A DNA stretch of 6,152 nt from JAYXXU01 sp037969155 (GTDB lineage Bacteria > Pseudomonadota > Gammaproteobacteria > Pseudomonadales > Moraxellaceae). A program made the position numbers and the translations under genes. Where the stretch lies: positions 1 through 6,152 of the forward strand of contig JBBKWW010000201.1 of the NCBI GenBank assembly GCA_037969155.1. The letters are read 5' to 3'. A model generated the notes under the pieces. That model made no database searches and had not been told where the DNA came from. It was given only the letters and a program-made list of their open reading frames with translations. The first letter of the stretch is position 1. Each line of letters opens with the position of its first letter. This document shows, piece by piece, positions 1-6,005 of the stretch.

Positions 1-345
1 TGGTCGAACCATCGCACCTTACTGCTCGGTGATGCGGCGCATCCGATGCTGCCGTTTGTGGCACAGGGCGCGGCGATGGCGATTGAAGACAGTTGGGTAT
101 TGGGTCAGTTGCTGGTACATACACCAGCCGATCAGGTTGGTACGCGCTACCAAGCCTTACGGGCGGATCGTTGTGCGCGGGTGCAGCAGCTCGCTCGCGA
201 TAATATGCAACTGTTTCACCATCGGATGCCATTACTACGCTGGGGGCGTGATCTGGTGGCACGTGGCATGAATGCGATCAGTCCCGCAGTGGCGACCCAG
301 CGTGTCGCATGGATTTATGATTGGCAGGCAGAATATGTGCAATAG
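1..345 (+). CDS. FAD-dependent aromatic monooxygenase, C-terminal part (5' end outside window)
   Basis: The frame is open from base 1 to the TAG at 343-345 and gives 114 residues of a protein whose N-terminus lies outside the window. Near its start is GDAAHP, followed by PFVAQGAAMAIED. This is the second FAD-contacting (GD) motif of class A flavoprotein hydroxylases. The AQGAAMAIED version is typical of the salicylate hydroxylase / 3-hydroxybenzoate 6-hydroxylase clade; UbiH/VisC proteins usually have GQGFN at this place. The family uses NAD(P)H and O2 to hydroxylate an aromatic ring in the cytoplasm. The substrate cannot be told from this fragment because the NAD(P)H and substrate regions are missing. 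The tail, with Arg-rich helices and an ending near IYDWQAEYV, fits the normal C-terminus of the family, so the gene looks intact at its 3' end. It converges on the envelope operon and has no evident functional link to it. Confidence 0.85.
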   Translation, partial: WSNHRTLLLGDAAHPMLPFVAQGAAMAIEDSWVLGQLLVHTPADQVGTRYQALRADRCARVQQLARDNMQLFHHRMPLLRWGRDLVARGMNAISPAVATQRVAWIYDWQAEYVQ

Positions 346-412
346 TCAGAGGCAACGCTAAATATCTGTGCGACGTATCCACAGTCGCTCAGAGTGGCTC
401 AATCTTTAGATT

Positions 413-442
413 AAAAATGCCGCAAACATGTGCGGCATTTTT
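413..442. terminator. Bidirectional intrinsic terminator between convergent genes
   Basis: A perfect 12-bp inverted repeat (413-424 with 431-442; arm AAAAATGCCGCA) encloses a 6-nt loop. The GC-rich core GCCGCA/TGCGGC is flanked by A5 on the left and T5 on the right, so the RNA of either strand forms a stem followed by a U tract. It lies 67 nt after the monooxygenase stop and 19 nt after the stop of the last operon gene on the minus strand, and therefore can end both convergent transcripts. A small AT-rich palindrome, AATCTTTAGATT (401-412), abuts it on the left and has no clear role. Confidence 0.9.
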
Positions 443-461
443 CAAAAAACAGCGTACTTAA

Positions 462-1178
462 TTATTGGGACATCGCACCGAGTAAGTTACTTGCATCCAC
501 AGGCGCTGTGGCGGCGCTAGTCGGCATGGTAAATGGAATTTTGGCTTTGGTCATAATCGATGGAATCTGGGTCAACGCCATGGTGGAGTTGGTTGCAATC
601 CCTTTAATATCAAGTACCAAATCTTTTAAACTGCTGACTTTTCCAGCTAGTCGCATGCTTTCAGCCGGATTCGCGGTCAGCGAAGAAAGTGCGCTTTGAC
701 CTGCTGGGGCTAAATCGGTAGCTCTTAAGCTGGCGATCACAAAATTGGTCAACGCATTGGTGGCTTTTTGCTTCGATTCGCTACTGGCGGAGGCGAGCGC
801 AGCCGCTGTGGCAGCTTGGTCTTGATTGGCGGCTTCTAGCGCACTTTGTGACAGCGTATTAATCGCGGCCAACTGTGCTTTACGCTCTTTTGGATCGGAG
901 GTTTTTTGCAGTGTATCAAGTTTACCCTGTAACTCAGCCACCATGGTTTTATCGGCCAGCATCAGCGCGAGCTGGGTGCGGCTTTCCATAAACAGTTGAT
1001 TGACGATGGCTGCTTTTTCCATAAAGCCACTGATATCAACAGCACCTCCAGCATCTGCTGTGCCACCTTGAACTGCGGTCGCCATGGATTTTAAATTAGA
1101 TAAGCCAAAACCAGCGGACGCCGAATTTGCCATGCAAACCAACAAAACTGACAGACTTGCTTTTGCAAGAGTATTCAT
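462..1178 (-). CDS. Secreted alpha-helical protein of unknown function, last gene of the envelope operon
   Basis: The gene encodes 238 residues. I do not recognise the family. The N-terminus is a clear Sec signal peptide: Lys6, hydrophobic LSVLLVCM, and a SASA|G cleavage site after about residue 22. No lipobox cysteine is present and the mature part has no Cys. Residues 50-200 are rich in Ala, Leu, Ser, Lys and Gln with little Pro or Gly, which suggests mainly helices; the stretch 104-143 is especially Ala-rich. The C-terminal 30 residues turn Pro/Thr/Ala-rich and look flexible. The ATG at 1178 is supported by AAGGA 9 nt upstream, which overlaps the TAA of the 709-residue gene; the intergenic gap is only 12 nt. 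A terminator follows 19 nt after the stop, so it closes the operon. The product is probably a soluble periplasmic or secreted partner of the upstream proteins. Its function is unknown. Confidence 0.85.
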   Translation of the reverse strand: MNTLAKASLSVLLVCMANSASAGFGLSNLKSMATAVQGGTADAGGAVDISGFMEKAAIVNQLFMESRTQLALMLADKTMVAELQGKLDTLQKTSDPKERKAQLAAINTLSQSALEAANQDQAATAAALASASSESKQKATNALTNFVIASLRATDLAPAGQSALSSLTANPAESMRLAGKVSSLKDLVLDIKGIATNSTMALTQIPSIMTKAKIPFTMPTSAATAPVDASNLLGAMSQ

Positions 1179-1190
1179 CGAGATAAATCC

Positions 1191-3320
1191 TTATCGAGTG
1201 GGTGAAAACGTTGGGCTGAGCGATACTTTTTGGAGCAACGCAGGCACTGCATCAAACAAATGCTGCTGGAGTACTGCATCCAAATTGTCGCGAGAGACCG
1301 ACTGGATTTGGATGGTTTGTGAAAATCCAACTGGGTTGCCGGGCTTGCCATCTGCGCCGATCGGGCGCACGCCAGCAACCACTTGGTATTCAAAATTGCA
1401 CTGCTTCGGTGTGGTGCAGGCTTCTGACTGCTGCTTAACCAAGTAGACAGGCTGAATGCAGTTGGTCGGTGGGATTACAAACTTAGGCTGTAACGTCGAC
1501 CGAAACCCTGCATTTTCAGTGAGCGCTTGCACGGCTGCCGCTAGTGGCTGCTGACCTTCTGTAGAACCCGCTGTGGCATACAGTGGCCGCGTGGCTTGGG
1601 TGGCCAAACTGAAATAGGCCAAGGTTTTGGCCGCATCAAACACCACTGGGCCCAATGCCGCTGCCGCAGTATTGGTACAAAAACCCAGCGCGGTATCAAG
1701 CGGGGCAGCCGTACCCACCGCATTCAACAGCACCACGTCACCTGCTTCAGGTTGCAGCGTGTCTTTGCCTACGTCGAGTACCGGCAGCACCAAGTCCAGA
1801 TAAGCAAGGCCAGCATCTTTTTTGACCACTTGCGCATCCCATATCGGGATTACCGTGTTGGCTTGGCCAGATTTATACGGTCGATAGAGTTTGACACTCA
1901 TGCCTCTCGATAAGCGTTGATCTGGATCGGCAATCACGGCTTGATTGCCTTGAATCTGCCGCACGCCCAAACTGATTTTTTCAAATTGAACGTTTTTAAC
2001 AAACTGACCTGCCAAATCTAATAGTGCGTTTTTTAAAGACACCTCTTGTCGATCCTGTAGGGTAAAACCCATCCCAGTCGAGACTTTGTCCTCTTTTTTA
2101 TCTACGCCAATCGCAGCAAAAAGCACGCGACCACTACTGTCGATAAGCTCTCCCATCACCCGAGTCTGAAGCACCTGTATCTCTGTCATGCTGCCGATCG
2201 ATTGGCTGTAGGAAACATTCGGCAATACGACCAGCCGAATAAACAAATCTGGCAAACTACGCTGCTGGGTATCTTCTCGCTGCGCCAGCTGTGTCTCTTG
2301 ACTCAGCGCCGCGGCCAGTTGTCCATAGCGACGATTCACAGGGGTCAGTGAAAAAGCCGCTTGATCACCTAACGCACTGGCAAACACCGTCTCGATCAGA
2401 TCTTTGGACTGCTCTGGACGGCTCAGAATATCCGCAATCAGCACTTTAGGTTTATTGACCGCTTTACTCGTGGATCTGACGTTTTTGACGAACAGACGGG
2501 GCTTGGCAGATGCGTCCATTAAAATTGGAATCGCAACGCTCTGCTGGCTGGACGCACTGACCACCCGAATTAAACTGCCATCGCTTGCTGACAGCTCATC
2601 ACCAACACCGATATTTTGCTCAGTACCTTTGGCCAAAATCAAATACGACTTCCACTGTGTGACGACTGGCACTTCAATTTGTGCCAGATTTAACTCACTT
2701 TTGAGCTGCACCAATAAGCCAGACATCAGTGCTTTAAACAGCGTGCGATACTCAACCATCACTTGCGCTTGCGTGGTCGAGGCTTGTAAGTCGCTGACCA
2801 GCAGTTTAATCGGTTTAATCTGGGTCAGGTTTTGGGCATAAATCACTTCACCCGTTAAAATATTGGTTAATTTTAACGCGACGGTGACCGGTAAAAACAC
2901 CTCAGCAGTCGATTCTTTTTTGACCACATACCGAGAGGCGCGCACCACCTCTAAAGACAGAATAAATGTCCTGCCTTTGTTTGCAGCATTGACTTGGTCA
3001 GTATAGGCACTGGGGAAGTCTTGCTTGATTTTGGCAATAAATGCTTGCTGAATCTGATTTAAAAATCCAGCCTGCTGCATTGCGTCCATAAAATCGCAAT
3101 CAATCACTGCGCCAGTCACGCTGACCGCCGTGGTCTCGGCAGCGTCTGCGGATAATTCAGCAGAGGCACGCTGCAGGCAGCTGTCAGACAAACCCAAAAC
3201 GGCTGTCGATGGATAGATCAACAGACTGGCATGCGCCACGCCAAAGCACATCGACAAACATGTGGCGGCCAGTAACGGTTGGTAGCGCCTAACATTTAAC
3301 GGTAAAAGGCTCAAGGACAC
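1191..3320 (-). CDS. Large secreted CsgG/FlgT-like protein, putative envelope assembly component
   Basis: The gene encodes 709 residues. The GTG start at 3320 overlaps the end of the previous gene by 10 nt and has AGAGG just upstream, so translation is probably coupled. A later start would lose the signal peptide (Arg11-Arg12, hydrophobic LLAATCLSMCFGV, AHA|S cleavage near residue 31). There is no lipobox, unlike CsgG or LpoB. Residues 40-215 form an N-terminal module (FILSLEVVRASRYV, then strands ending GEVIYAQNL). Residues 225-280 hold a short GVGDEL segment. Residues 290-445 resemble a TolB-N/CsgG-like alpha/beta domain: PKVLIADIL, a long helix, DLFIRLVV, and DSSGRVLFAA. Residues 447-535 (LSRGMSVKLYRPY, then strands to GDVVLL) resemble the small barrel of FlgT-C. 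Residues 545-700 match nothing I know. The six mature cysteines (48, 75, 548, 621, 635, 641) could form disulfides. The domain calls are by-eye inference. By analogy it may act in outer-membrane or periplasmic assembly; the exact role is unknown. Confidence 0.8.
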   Translation of the reverse strand: MSLSLLPLNVRRYQPLLAATCLSMCFGVAHASLLIYPSTAVLGLSDSCLQRASAELSADAAETTAVSVTGAVIDCDFMDAMQQAGFLNQIQQAFIAKIKQDFPSAYTDQVNAANKGRTFILSLEVVRASRYVVKKESTAEVFLPVTVALKLTNILTGEVIYAQNLTQIKPIKLLVSDLQASTTQAQVMVEYRTLFKALMSGLLVQLKSELNLAQIEVPVVTQWKSYLILAKGTEQNIGVGDELSASDGSLIRVVSASSQQSVAIPILMDASAKPRLFVKNVRSTSKAVNKPKVLIADILSRPEQSKDLIETVFASALGDQAAFSLTPVNRRYGQLAAALSQETQLAQREDTQQRSLPDLFIRLVVLPNVSYSQSIGSMTEIQVLQTRVMGELIDSSGRVLFAAIGVDKKEDKVSTGMGFTLQDRQEVSLKNALLDLAGQFVKNVQFEKISLGVRQIQGNQAVIADPDQRLSRGMSVKLYRPYKSGQANTVIPIWDAQVVKKDAGLAYLDLVLPVLDVGKDTLQPEAGDVVLLNAVGTAAPLDTALGFCTNTAAAALGPVVFDAAKTLAYFSLATQATRPLYATAGSTEGQQPLAAAVQALTENAGFRSTLQPKFVIPPTNCIQPVYLVKQQSEACTTPKQCNFEYQVVAGVRPIGADGKPGNPVGFSQTIQIQSVSRDNLDAVLQQHLFDAVPALLQKVSLSPTFSPTR

Positions 3321-4816
3321 TGACCCTCTAGGCAGACGATCATTTTTGTGCCGTCTATTTTTCTACCCGCGTTGACGAGCATCGGTTGAGTTCTCAGTGC
3401 AGTACCCATCGCACGCGATAAGGGTTTGTCACCTTTATAAGTAACCGATAATTCCATATCACTGCGGGTTGAACGACGCTCAACGATTTTACCACTGACA
3501 CCAGATAAACCTTCTAAAGCTTCGTTAAACGCGTCTTTTGCATCTTCGCTGAGGTTACCTCTGAGGCTGCGCAAAATCACTTGGTATTCGCGGCCGTAGG
3601 TGTCGCGACGCTTCCAGTACTCCAGTACCGCAGTCCCCACAACGCCAATCCCATAATCGCCGAGCTTGTTGGCAAGGTTGACGCGGCATTGATCAGTGGT
3701 GTTGCCGCTGGCACTTTCTGACCGTGCTTCGGCAGCAATCACAGATGCATCTTCGGTTGAGTAGGTTTTTAATGACAACAAACCATCGCAGGTAAATTGG
3801 CCAGTCGCCGCACTTTTCCCTGTATTTAAAATAATGCTGTTACCCACCATCAGGTAATCAGAACCATCATCTCTTGCACCTTGTACAAACTTATCTAAAA
3901 TAGTGGTGTTATTTAACTCATCAATTGTGAGGATTTTACCTTGAAAATACTTACTTCTGAACAAGTCAGCGTCTTTAACGGCAAGGTCATATTTATTGGT
4001 CTGACGCAGCACAGCCTGTAAAGTATAGTTGCTTTTTTCTGGACCGACGTTTTGGGGCTGATACTCAATCAGATGCCGAAAGCTCTGAACGTCTTTTTGT
4101 TCGGCATTAATCACCGTGCTTGCAGAATCTGCGCTTTTTGCGCTATCAGACGAGTATGAACCTCTCGATGCAGAGCCAGAGTATGAGGCTCTACTGGCTG
4201 CTCCTGCTGCTTCATATCGGTTGGCGTATCCCACCGCGCTACTCGCGCGTGCATTCACTCGACTTGCGCTGGAACTGGCATCCACTGACCGACTTGATGC
4301 GCTAGATTGACTTTTGCTGTTTTCGGCATATTTGGCACTCTGATCGTTATTGTACTCAACCAACTCTCTCAGTGGTCTTTGCTGATTGGTTGGTGTGGTA
4401 AAAAACTCATCCATCACGATCATGATATTAAAGTTTCGGGCAGTTTTTTGGGCAATCCCCATATCTGAAATGAGATTGCGAATCTCCATATCATCGATTT
4501 GAATAGTAATCGTGCTGACCAGATTATTTGCACTGTCCTTGCTGGTGGACTGATCTGTGATTTTAGCGTCGCTCACCTGTTGGGCAATCTGACCGATTTT
4601 GGCTTGTACTGCAGGATCATTTGCTGAGTTTGGCCCATTGATTTTGTTAATCAATTGGGTGACTGCATCGGTCTTTGCTGCTAGTAAAGATTCGTTTCGG
4701 GTCAGAGAGGTATCTGCGGTAATCGGAGACCGACCCACACCAATCACACTGACCATTTCTGCAAACGCAGCTTGGCTACACATCAATGCAGCAGCACATA
4801 TTGTCTGACGGAACAT
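3311..4816 (-). CDS. Secreted LPP20/FlgT-N-like protein with a Ser/Ala-rich linker
   Basis: The gene encodes 501 residues. The ATG at 4816 is preceded by a strong AAGGAG 9 nt upstream, placed at the stop of the BON lipoprotein gene. The Sec signal is clear, with AFA|E cleavage after residue 19 and no lipobox. Residues 22-60 (VIGVGRSP, then alternating Ala in a long amphipathic helix) have the pattern of LPP20 and FlgT-N domains. Residues 126-156 contain the strand FNIMIVMDEFF. Residues 158-235 are a low-complexity Ser/Ala linker with scattered Arg and Tyr. Residues 265-375 (SDYLMVGNSII, then a strand carrying C343) recall the 'GADYLVVG' segment of CsgG-like and related secreted proteins. Residues 385-480 (EYWKRRDTYGREYQVILRSL, then LEGLSGV) recall ferredoxin-like modules found next to these domains. 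The four mature cysteines (343, 377, 495, 500) may form two disulfides. I cannot assign a named family. It is probably a periplasmic or surface partner of the FlgT/CsgG-like protein encoded next. Confidence 0.8.
   Translation of the reverse strand: MFRQTICAAALMCSQAAFAEMVSVIGVGRSPITADTSLTRNESLLAAKTDAVTQLINKINGPNSANDPAVQAKIGQIAQQVSDAKITDQSTSKDSANNLVSTITIQIDDMEIRNLISDMGIAQKTARNFNIMIVMDEFFTTPTNQQRPLRELVEYNNDQSAKYAENSKSQSSASSRSVDASSSASRVNARASSAVGYANRYEAAGAASRASYSGSASRGSYSSDSAKSADSASTVINAEQKDVQSFRHLIEYQPQNVGPEKSNYTLQAVLRQTNKYDLAVKDADLFRSKYFQGKILTIDELNNTTILDKFVQGARDDGSDYLMVGNSIILNTGKSAATGQFTCDGLLSLKTYSTEDASVIAAEARSESASGNTTDQCRVNLANKLGDYGIGVVGTAVLEYWKRRDTYGREYQVILRSLRGNLSEDAKDAFNEALEGLSGVSGKIVERRSTRSDMELSVTYKGDKPLSRAMGTALRTQPMLVNAGRKIDGTKMIVCLEGQCP
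4092..4345 (-). other. Ser/Ala-rich low-complexity linker inside the 501-residue protein
   Basis: About residues 158-241 are dominated by Ser and Ala, with regularly placed Arg and Tyr and few hydrophobic residues (for example SSASSRSVDASSSAS and SYSGSASRGSYSSDSA). It separates the N-terminal LPP20/FlgT-N-like half from the C-terminal half. It is in frame and the flanking protein is intact, so it is a real part of the gene and not a frameshift product. Such a segment is probably an extended, disordered tether in the periplasm. Boundaries are approximate. Confidence 0.7.
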
Positions 4817-4830
4817 CGTTTAAAACTCCT

Positions 4831-5316
4831 TTATTGGCGAATAGTGATCTGATTATAAATTTCACCCACGCCATCAACCGTGCGGGTAATTTTTTCGGCC
4901 AGATTTTTCTCTTGACTGGTTCTGACCACACCCGATAATGTGATCTGACTCTGCACACTTTGCACTCGGATATTCCAGCTATTGAGCTGTTTTTCCTCTT
5001 TTAGGCGTGATTCAACTTGTGAGACTAACTGCTGATCCATGTGCGCGTATTGACGCTGTGTCACTTGGCCACCTTGATCGGACAGCCTCAATGCCTCTCT
5101 AAAATCGGCTTCTTTGAGATACCCAAATCGGCTGCGATCAATTGCCAAAAAAGCGGCCTCTGTGCCACCAAAACTCAACCATTCAGACAAAGTCACAAAG
5201 CCATCTTGATTTTGATCCGCTTGGCTGAACTCCACCGTGGTGGACTGCGGCATGCTCATACAGCCACTCATTGCAGCAACAATCATCACCAGCATAACAC
5301 AATGTTTTATCGACAT
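4831..5316 (-). CDS. Lipoprotein with EF-hand pair and BON domain
   Basis: The gene encodes 161 residues. The ATG at 5316 lies 11 nt after the ycfL stop, with AGAGA about 6 nt upstream. A lipoprotein signal (Lys4, hydrophobic VMLVMIVAAM, then SGC) puts the lipidated cysteine at residue 19; Met at +2 suggests sorting to the outer membrane. Residues 34-45 (DQNQDGFVTLSE) are a canonical 12-residue EF-hand loop with D1, N3, D5, G6, T9 and E12. Residues 60-71 form a second, degenerate loop that keeps D1, G6 and D12 but has Phe at position 5. Residues 94-161 are a BON domain: an amphipathic helix, ITLSGVV, then AEKITRTVDGVGEIYNQI with the usual GV-x-x-V/I-x-N signature. BON domains occur in periplasmic OsmY/DolP-type proteins and bind phospholipid or protein partners. 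I infer a Ca2+-responsive membrane-contact lipoprotein working with its operon partners. Confidence 0.88.
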   Translation of the reverse strand: MSIKHCVMLVMIVAAMSGCMSMPQSTTVEFSQADQNQDGFVTLSEWLSFGGTEAAFLAIDRSRFGYLKEADFREALRLSDQGGQVTQRQYAHMDQQLVSQVESRLKEEKQLNSWNIRVQSVQSQITLSGVVRTSQEKNLAEKITRTVDGVGEIYNQITIRQ

Positions 5317-5327
5317 TTTTTATCTCT

Positions 5328-5774
5328 CTAGTAGTGTTTTTTAAGCTCAAGTTTAAAGTCGGTCGCACTATCGCGTGGGGCGTGAAAGGTGAGCACAGAG
5401 GATTCTTTTTCTTCTAAGCTGACCGCAGACCATGGCTCATATTCAACCACCTGAACACCATAGGCATCTAACCAGCGCATCCGATAATCCAACACCTGAC
5501 GACTACCGCGCTGGTTGAGTAGCTCAACCTGCACCAACAGTTTTGCATCGACAGCAGAGGTTAGCACCTGTACGACGCGGATGTGATTCGGTACGCCAAC
5601 CAGCTTGGACAGCGGATTATTTATTTTGTATGCGGTTGGCACAGGAGCCTTAAGTACGGGGTTCGGGGTTGCTGGAGAGACAGCCGGCAGCTTCGATGTA
5701 CAACCCACGATTGCCATACAACATAAAACATACGACAGGCGAAAGCTATTCGATGCTTGTTCCATCTGAGACAC
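5328..5774 (-). CDS. ycfL: YcfL-family (DUF1425) lipoprotein, first gene of the operon
   Basis: The gene encodes 148 residues from a GTG at 5774. AAGGA lies only 4 nt upstream of it. An ATG at 5765 (145 residues) has AGGTG 6 nt upstream and is an equally good start. The lipoprotein signal (Arg12, hydrophobic LSYVLCCMAIVG) ends at a lipobox with Cys25 lipidated; Thr at +2 predicts the outer membrane. A Pro-rich tether (29-47) leads to the DUF1425 domain (about 63-146): HIRVVQV, LLVQVELLNQ, YRMRWLDAYGVQV, the W before the next strand, and a final APRDSATDFKLEL. This Y-R-x-R-W-x-D-x-x-G core is the YcfL hallmark. Its role is unknown. In enterobacteria ycfL is next to lpoB, whose product activates a peptidoglycan synthase from the outer membrane. 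The gap to the next gene is 11 nt. The symbol is a family-level assignment. Confidence 0.85.
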   Translation of the reverse strand: MSQMEQASNSFRLSYVLCCMAIVGCTSKLPAVSPATPNPVLKAPVPTAYKINNPLSKLVGVPNHIRVVQVLTSAVDAKLLVQVELLNQRGSRQVLDYRMRWLDAYGVQVVEYEPWSAVSLEEKESSVLTFHAPRDSATDFKLELKKHY

Positions 5775-5782
5775 CTAATCCT

Positions 5783-5797
5783 TGATAATCATTAGCT
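5783..5797. promoter_or_regulatory. Partial Fur-box-like palindrome in the operon leader
   Basis: TGATAAT-C-ATTAGCT matches the 7-1-7 Fur consensus (TGATAAT-N-ATTATCA) at 12 of 14 positions, with a perfect left heptamer. It ends 8 nt before the GTG of ycfL and touches its ribosome binding region. If real, it would link the operon to iron supply, but its position downstream of the likely transcription start is not ideal for repression and the region is AT-rich. This is a tentative call. Confidence 0.25.
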
Positions 5798-5849
5798 CAA
5801 GCCTAAATCAACAGCTCGAACTGCAATATGCGTTTATATGCTAGATTTA

Positions 5850-5864
5850 CTTCAATTCTTGAAG
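5850..5864. repeat. Small perfect inverted repeat CTTCAA-N3-TTGAAG
   Basis: Perfect 6-bp arms around the 3-nt spacer TTC lie about 76 nt upstream of the ycfL start, just upstream of the TATAAA promoter candidate. The geometry would suit a small dimeric regulator's operator. A repeat this short also arises by chance, and no second copy was seen in the window. Confidence 0.35.
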
Positions 5865-6005
5865 GAACATAATACACTCACGAATTTATCGACTTTCTCA
5901 AGATATGACAAGTGCTACCAGCATAAAATATCTACAAAAAACCACTGAGTACGTCACAGTTTGACGGGAGGCTACAGATTCGGTTGGAGCAAAAAACTAT
6001 TCATT

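Larger units (their letters stand above)
5775..6005 (-). promoter_or_regulatory. Leader and probable promoter region of the five-gene envelope operon
   Basis: This 231-bp AT-rich gap between the pseudouridine synthase stop and ycfL must hold the operon promoter unless transcription reads through. No single strong promoter stands out. Candidate one has TTGTCA (5911-5906), a 17-bp spacer, and TAAATT (5888-5883). Candidate two has a TATAAA box (5838-5833) with only a poor TTCAAG -35 at a 19-bp spacing. Both read toward ycfL. I see no credible terminator for the upstream gene: a 5-bp hairpin at 5952-5966 is 10 nt from the nearest T run. Read-through from the pseudouridine synthase gene is therefore possible. 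Confidence 0.35.

Noticed and set aside
375..383. GTATCCACA, one mismatch from a DnaA box (TTATCCACA)
   Set aside because: Single isolated copy in a convergent intergenic region with no AT-rich unwinding element and no other boxes nearby; expected by chance.
1084..1446. Plus-strand open frame of 120 residues across the junction of the 709- and 238-residue genes
   Set aside because: Antisense to two well-supported secreted proteins; composition and sequence do not resemble a real protein, and the minus-strand genes explain the region.
2404..2841. Plus-strand open frame of 145 residues inside the 709-residue gene
   Set aside because: Fully antisense to the CsgG/FlgT-like coding region, no Shine-Dalgarno and no recognisable domain.
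3270..3320. Twin-arginine (Tat) signal in the 709-residue protein (VRRYQPL)
   Set aside because: It lacks the Ser/Thr before RR and the Phe-Leu-Lys part of the Tat motif; an ordinary Sec signal explains the N-terminus better.
4116..4310. Plus-strand open frame of 64 residues opposite the Ser/Ala-rich linker
   Set aside because: It is the antisense shadow of the low-complexity Ser/Ala codons, with no ribosome binding site or recognisable protein.
462..5774. Curli or flagellar gene cluster
   Set aside because: Despite CsgG/FlgT-like features there are no CsgA/B repeats, no csgE/F-like genes and no flagellar structural genes in the window, so a named system cannot be claimed.
5952..5966. Hairpin CGTCA-N5-TGACG as a terminator for the pseudouridine synthase gene
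   Set aside because: Only a 5-bp stem, and the nearest T run on the minus strand begins 10 nt later, so it does not have intrinsic terminator geometry.
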